From Cyprinodon diabolis (Eukaryota > Chordata > Actinopteri > Cyprinodontiformes > Cyprinodontidae): a stretch of 64,000 nucleotides of DNA. The notes under the pieces were generated by a model that was not told the origin of the DNA, did no database searches, and saw nothing but the letters and a program-made list of their open reading frames with translations. Position 1 is the first letter of the stretch; each line of letters opens with the position of its first letter. The translations under genes and the position numbers were made by a program. The DNA lies in assembly GCA_030533445.1 (NCBI GenBank), contig CM060080.1, positions 21,901,377 through 21,965,376 of the forward strand. The letters run 5' to 3'. This document shows, one piece after another, positions 58,211 to 64,000 of this stretch.

Positions 58211-60209
58211 CTGCGGAAGGAAGCAGAGAGAAAAAGAGCATTACAACATCACAAGCCGGCTAAATCTGAGTGATCACAGAAGCTTTGCTGTTACTGTTCT
58301 TGTCTGTGTCAGCAGCATGCAAAGGAAAAAAAATCTAACTATTCTCAGCAGAGATAAACAAACTGATCTGCAATCACAAATTCGACACATCAACCCACAC
58401 ACAGTGTGTGTGTTTGCAGCGTGCACAGCAGCTGCATATCAAACGCAGACCCTAGCAGTGAGATTTAGGCTGGAGTCGGTGTACTCCAGTCACCACGGGC
58501 TGTGTGACACACCTGACTCTCTAATACCGATATCTCCTGTTTATCAGCATCTCATCCATATGTGGAGATGAGTTTCCCTCCTGTAAACACTGTCCGGATC
58601 AACCTCGCCTCGCATCCTGCAATATTCATGGCTTTACCTTGACAGAGAATGTGGATATAGAGAATGCCATCTCTGTGCCTGCATGCTGATAACTTTCTCC
58701 CTCTCTTTAGCTTTGTGTTTTGAATTTCAAAGCGTGCAAGAAACTGGGCCATGACATGGTTTCACACACCACTGACACTGCCTCACTGCACGTCCTGAGC
58801 CCACAGGTTCAGCGCCTTCTAAAGGCGGGTCTACATTCCCTGGAGAGTTACCTTTAATCTCCAAAGTGGAAACGGTGCTGGAGGAAAACTTTTTTTTTTT
58901 TCTTTCTGAGCAGCAGTGTACTCCTCGCCCACATGTTCATCATAACTCATATCTGTCACTGAAACGCAGTTTAGAATGCACATCTGCAGTAATTGTATGC
59001 AGGCTTTGATCCCTTTTACTCATTTATTCTCTGCTCCTTCTCTCCAAGCCACTGCTATCATACATTCAGGACAAGCAGACCGTTACATATGGAACTAAGG
59101 ATGAGGTGAAAAGACCCCGATGCCCACAGGTGGAATATATATATACTTAGAAGCTTAGGTTTTTACAAGAGTCTTTAATCATATTATAACTGTTATAGTG
59201 CGGTCAAACCAGACGCAAAACCTGTAGAAATAATTTGACAGTTTTATGGCTTTTGCTCTCCTGACATTTTGCCAAAGATTTAACTGGTGAGCAAAAACAA
59301 TTTGCATGGTGGACAAAAGGTTCTTCGTCGTAGCATCTGGTCGTCGGTTTCAACTCAATATGGTGTGCATGTATGTTACTGTGTGAGTAACAGGGTTTAT
59401 ATACTTTGGAAAGCCTGACAAAGTAGAAACACTGCTGTCCTTGGGTCCAGCGGATTCTCCAGAGATGCTTCTGGTTCAGAGAGTCTAAAAGCTATGGCAG
59501 GATCATGGCTGCTTTCCATTGAGTTTCAGTCAAGCCAAGCCATCCCACTTTGGGGACGATTCACCCGGACAACAGAGGTAAGGTGAGGTAGTGTAGTGGA
59601 GGTAAGAAACGAGCGGCGGAAAATCAAAACAAGTATGTCAGCAAAGATAGCACCAAAACCGGAAAGAGGCAGCAGACCACACCCCCCTCAGGAGCTAAGG
59701 AACCACAGCGGTACATCAAACATGTCCACCAGGGAGAGACCAGAGTAGGGAGAGGCTACGGCATCTGGCCAGTGTCTGTGCTGGAGCTAAGAGAGGACAT
59801 GATGAATGATTTAACAGTCCTTCTAAGGCTAAATTATAGAAGGCTTTTTTAATAAGCAACCTAAAAATCTCCTCAGAACTCACATTTCATCCTTTCTCAA
59901 CATTCTCTTCTCCATTTTCCATTTTCATAGAAAAAAATCTCTGTCTCTACTGTGCTCCTTCAGCATCCATCAAGCCATGTCTACTTCCTGATAGTTTATG
60001 AATTTAGAAAAAATATAAAAGTTCAGATCTTTCAGCTCCTACAAATTTTTTCTTCTTGTCCTTCACAGCTCACCTCAGGTGCGGCGCCACCTGCACTCGC
60101 CGCGCAGCACTTCTGAGCAGCCATATGCTTAGGGACAACATGTAAATCATTCGCTCCGGGCGTGAGAAGCCATGTTTGAAGTGAACCCACTTTTAGAGAA
60201 TGCTTAACT

Positions 60210-60427
60210 CAGGGGTGTCAAACTGGTTCCAGAAAGGGCCGTGTAGCTGCAGGTTTTCTTTCCAACCAAGCAATAGCACACCAGACTGCATTCATCTCTT
60301 CAAGTCATCATGTTAAGACTGGACCCACTTGATAAGATGCTTGGAGTCTGGTGCGCTACTGCTTGGTTGGAAAGGAAACCTGCAGCCACGCGGCCCTTTC
60401 TTTCTTTGAACCAGTTTGCCATCCCTG
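60210..60427. mobile_element. hAT MITE in the atrnl1 intron
   Basis: The left end CAGGGGTGTCAAACTGGTTC pairs with the right end, whose complement reads CAGGGATGGCAAACTGGTTC. The arms continue inward with AAGGAAA(A)CCTGCAG and ACC(A)AGCA(A/G)TAG(C)-like words for about 85 bp. The flanks are GCTTAACT (60202-60209) and TCTTAACT (60428-60435), 7 of 8 identical. This agrees with a hAT target duplication. Confidence 0.88.
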
Positions 60428-61987
60428 TCTTAACTATTGTTTTCACAAAAGTATTATTATTATGATGTTTTAGCAAAAACATTTAAGCATTCTATTACCT
60501 GAAAGGTTACATTTAAGTGGTGCTTAGTGTTGAAGTAAAATCCAAAATCCATTGATTTTGAAGTTGTTCTTAAATTTAAAGCTCTAAAAAATGTAAAATA
60601 CTCTTTTTGTTTCTTGTTCTTATGGTATATTATCTTTAAAGGGCAATGAACAACAAATAAAAGAAAATAAGGGTGGCTTAGCCATGACTACAAATGACAA
60701 AGTCAAACTTCTAAATATATGACACCTACAGTCCTATTAATTTGTTATTTCCAGATGAATAGAAGAGTTTCAAGTTTTTCATTTGATTTTCCAGCAAAGA
60801 AATGCAGGAAAGTTACAGTTAGTTAACAGTGAAAACCTCTGAGAGGTAAGTTTATTTTGTTCCAAAGACACTTAGCAATGTTAATTATGAAAAACAAATT
60901 AATATGGTCATTAATATGAAGCTACGGCTAACGTGAACAGATTGTTATGAGCCATTAACATCCCATAATCCATCAAAGTCCCTAGCTAATAACAGCATCC
61001 TTTCAAAGTAAAACATGTGCAGCAGCAGACTGCAGCTCACATACCAGCTTCCTTTCACTCTTCATTATGTGAGACAGAACCTGTCAGTAAAACTCAACAT
61101 CAGACCAGAAGTCCAATTTAGCTCTTCAGTCTTAAACTCACAAGTCAAACTGGAGTCTTTAGCTCCTATTTTTATGAAATAAATACAATTTGAGTCAAAA
61201 TCAATTCTGATTCAATTGAATTCAGAACTGAAATGAAATTTAGCGGTAGTTCTTTCAGGTGATTCTTTATTGAGTTATTGTTAACAGCTGTAGACAGGAG
61301 GGTCTACGGACCTGGAAATAAAAAAGGATGTTAAAAGCTGTTTGGAATGTTTTGTGTTTTATGAAGAATTATTTTTCTCAGAGTTTCTAGAGGAGTCTAC
61401 AGTACAAAACCGGTCTTGATCAGCTTGTTCAGTTTCTTGAAAAAGTGTGCTCCTGTGCTTCTTCTCCAGCAGGTAATGGCAAAAAGATCAAACTGTAAGT
61501 AGACCGGTAAATCGGTATTTTCAGCCTATATTACTGTTTTTTTCTTGAATCTTTCTTGAGACCTGCGTGGATTCATGAATTCCTTTGCGCATTAGCAGCA
61601 GCACCTTTAGATCACACATTATCACTCCAGCCGTTTGCAACTAACGTTTATTGTTTTGTTTGTTTAATAACACTTTTTGGTTTGGTTAAAATTGAGAATT
61701 TCATAGCTTTTATGTTTATTGTGAAATTCTTCATATTTAAGTCTTATCCCCTATCCCTTACATACCTCCCTTGTTTCCATTGCATTTTTTTCCTTCATGC
61801 AAAATTACCAAGGGGAACCTCATGGCAACAGCTTTAATGGTCCACTTGTGAAAGCCAATCTGCTGAGCTATTTTCCAGCATCAGGACATCAAGTCTCAGT
61901 GCTATATTGGCAAACAAGAGTTAAACATAAAAAAAAGAAAGAGAAAAACAAGGTTCCAAAGTCTTAAATTGATGATTGGTATCAGGC

Positions 61988-62197
61988 TTGGGGAGTGTTA
62001 GCCTAGGGGATTAGAGCCGTGTGGCTGTGCCCTGAGAAGGTTGAAAGTATTGGGTTTGATTCCCACAGCCTCCACTCTGTGTTCCTGAGCAAAACCCTTA
62101 ACCCCACACTGCTCCCTGCACAATGGCAGCCCACTGCTCCCCAAGTGGATAGGTTAAATGCAGAAAGGGAATTTCCCCACTGTGGGACAATAAAATG

Positions 62198-62205
<8 letters not shown>
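61988..62205 (+). mobile_element. tRNA-derived SINE
   Basis: It has a TAGCCTAGGGGATTAGAGCC A-box region, a TTGGGTTTGATTCCCACAG B box, and CCTGAGCAAAACCCTTAACC. It goes on to CCCACTGCTCCCCAAGTGG and the end GGGACAATAAAATGATTT, followed by a (TA)n tract. It is the unbroken relative of the split copy at 34528-35772. Confidence 0.8.

Positions 62206-62241
<36 letters not shown>
62202..62241. repeat. (TA)n then poly(T)
   Basis: About 30 bp of TA repeats and 10 T directly after the SINE 3' end. It probably grew from the SINE tail. Confidence 0.9.
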
Positions 62242-62246
<5 letters not shown>

Positions 62247-62640
62247 TTTAAATAACCTGTATCCGTCAATCTCCACTCTGCTACAGACGCTTTGAAAATA
62301 TGCAGCATCCTGCTGGCAGCAAGATTTACTGAACGTAGCAGCAAGAATTAAAAACAGTCGATCCGTCAGCTCCTTCTGAACACAGCTGGGTTAATTTCAT
62401 CTTATTTAGAAGTGTTAAATAGCTCAAAATTAAGTGCTTGCCACACTTTTTAGATTTCTACCTCTTCATGCAACATTTCTTTTTCCACTTTACAAATAGA
62501 AATGAGTGTTACATGAAATCCTCTTAAAATACAGGGATATTGAAAAACAAGACTAAAAGGTTGATAAAAAAAATAAACTTAGCAAACCTGCTCTCAATTT
62601 AGCAAAAACCGACATTATTATTATTTTTACAGAGCTGTTT

Positions 62641-62683
62641 GTGTTCCTATCTGTTCTGTAGAATATAGAACAGATAGGAACAC
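62641..62683. repeat. Perfect 17-bp inverted repeat
   Basis: GTGTTCCTATCTGTTCT at 62641-62657 and AGAACAGATAGGAACAC at 62667-62683 are exact complements with a 9-bp loop. Confidence 0.93.
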
Positions 62684-64000
62684 GCTCTGTTCTCCAGTCG
62701 TGTGAATTTAAATGCCCAAAGGTCTCATATTTCTGAAGTTAATGCATCGCTGGAGACCTTCAAATCCATGTCAACAAAGTATTACGGCAACATGAATTCA
62801 ATCATCAAAGAGTTTTCTTCCTCTTCTGTTCGCAGATGTTTTTGTGTCCTCCTTTTACCTCCAGGAGAAAATCAGGACATTTTTAAAAGCTGAGGCCTTT
62901 GTACAAATGCCCTAAAGGCTTTTTTCTTTTTTTTTTGGTACAGATAAAACACACACACCAATATTACAGATTCTTTGTCAAAAAGGGCTTATGTTCTTTC
63001 CTGCTCATGAGTAATTGCATAGTGATTGCCGTATGCTGCTGGGATTTTCGTTGTCATAAATCTTTGAACAAAGACATTTCTTAACAAGTTTTGTATGTCT
63101 TTCCTACGTGTCTTAGAGCTTTAGACACTTTTCAGCAGTGATAGTCCAACCTTGGCCAAATGTAGCCTTACGGTCTCCCTGGGAACTGAGAAAGGTTAAT
63201 AGTTCAGATGCAGACAAATGGGCTGGGATGGAAACAACATCGAAGCAGCAGCAGGAGCCTCGAAAGCAGGCGGATATTAAATTCAGCTACCACTTCTCAG
63301 CCGCCGACGTGTAGAAATTTTATAACTAAATTATTTAACAATGGCCTGACTGGGAGAAACGAGCCTGACTAAAGTAAACAAATGACTTCAATTAGGAAGA
63401 CGGTCACTGACGTGTTATTTTCTCTCCATCTTCTTCCTCTGGGATCATCTTTCATTTTGCCCTTGTCAAGTTTATTTAAACTGGCTGAGCTGGAGACAGC
63501 TTTGTCCCATGGCGGCTCTACAGCACACGCCGTTTTGGATCCGGTTCGTCCTGGAACCTTTGACTCAGACAAGGAAAGACTTACAACCAACTTAGAAAGA
63601 AAAGCCAGCCCTGCCTTCCAGTTAACATCTTTCAAACATTGGATTTTGTTCCTTATCCCTACTTTTTCTGTTTGAATTTCAAATATAACTGCTGACTTTA
63701 TCTTTTTTCTCTGGCCTTATTAATGAAAGAGTAATTCAAAAGATGTGATAAGCCACTGCTTGGGTCATTAACTGATATTGTTGCACCCTCTAAGGAAAAC
63801 TAAAAACCCTTTCAAGGGATCCAGGAATAGTCCTAACAACATATTTTGATTTAGAAAAAAATATTTCCAATGGGAATAAAATGGAGTAGAGAACACTGCT
63901 AGCTGTTTCTGTTTCCTTTTAACAAATGTAAATCAATCATTGTTACTCTGACGTCACCATGTTGTTTATTACACTGCAGTGTATTCTGGGTAAATGACGT

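Larger units (their letters stand above)
58211..64000 (-). other. atrnl1 intron, no further exon seen
   Basis: This stretch should be the intron upstream of the penultimate atrnl1 exon. I searched by eye for the expected QMASRPF-type exon and did not find it. The stretch holds the MITE at 60210, the SINE at 61988 and the hairpin at 62641. Open frames such as 58077-58571, 61556-61837 and 63382-63675 match nothing. Confidence 0.6.

Noticed and set aside
58077..58571. 164-codon + strand open frame
   Set aside because: It is antisense to the atrnl1 exon and has no family match.
59515..59700. Possible Harbinger-type element starting near GCTTTCCATTGAGTTTC
   Set aside because: The opening words resemble one, but no matching inverted end or duplication was found.
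63369..63675. Open frames on both strands near the right edge
   Set aside because: No attractin-family motif, no splice sites in the right phase.
1..64000. CRISPR array, prokaryotic operon or phage-like system
   Set aside because: No direct-repeat array with spacers, no packed co-directional genes, and the gene structure is clearly vertebrate.

Overview
The window looks like nuclear genomic DNA of a teleost fish. It is AT-rich and intron-dominated, with vertebrate splice signals. It is full of fish-type repeats: an L2-clade LINE, tRNA-derived SINEs, and hAT, piggyBac-like and Tc1-like DNA elements. I found no prokaryotic operons, CRISPR arrays or rRNA. The species cannot be named from the sequence alone.

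Only two host genes are visible, and they point towards each other. On the + strand are the last two coding exons of a GDNF-family receptor alpha gene, best matched to gfra1 (16683-16852 and 20987-21133). They encode the linker after the last cysteine-rich domain and the hydrophobic GPI-anchor signal. On the - strand are the last two coding exons of an attractin-like gene, best matched to atrnl1 (58096-58210 and 55577-55701). They encode the end of the cytoplasmic tail. ATRNL1 and GFRA1 are tail-to-tail neighbours in human (10q25), so the arrangement is an ancient conserved linkage and supports both identifications.

Layout: 1-16682 is most likely a gfra1 intron, because the preceding exon was not found. 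16853-20986 is the last gfra1 intron. 21134 to about 23.3 kb is its probable 3' UTR. About 23.3-50.2 kb is the gene-poor, transposon-rich space between the two genes. About 50.2-55.6 kb is relatively repeat-poor and could be a long atrnl1 3' UTR. 55702-58095 and 58211-64000 are atrnl1 introns.

The most interesting structure is in the mobile DNA, where insertion order can be read directly. An L2 LINE with an open 3' reverse-transcriptase frame (31361-33569) splits a SINE-like repeat. A 1042-bp hAT-type element with perfect 8-bp target duplications (34590-35631) splits a second SINE and itself contains a further inverted-repeat element. A short hAT MITE with perfect target duplications (45587-45858) carries a 69-bp insert flanked by a 12-bp duplication. 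A run of perfect hairpins lies at the junction between a dead LINE and a MITE (43218-43318). I found no undescribed enzymatic or defence system, and the window reads as an ordinary fish gene-pair locus with an unusually legible transposon stratigraphy.
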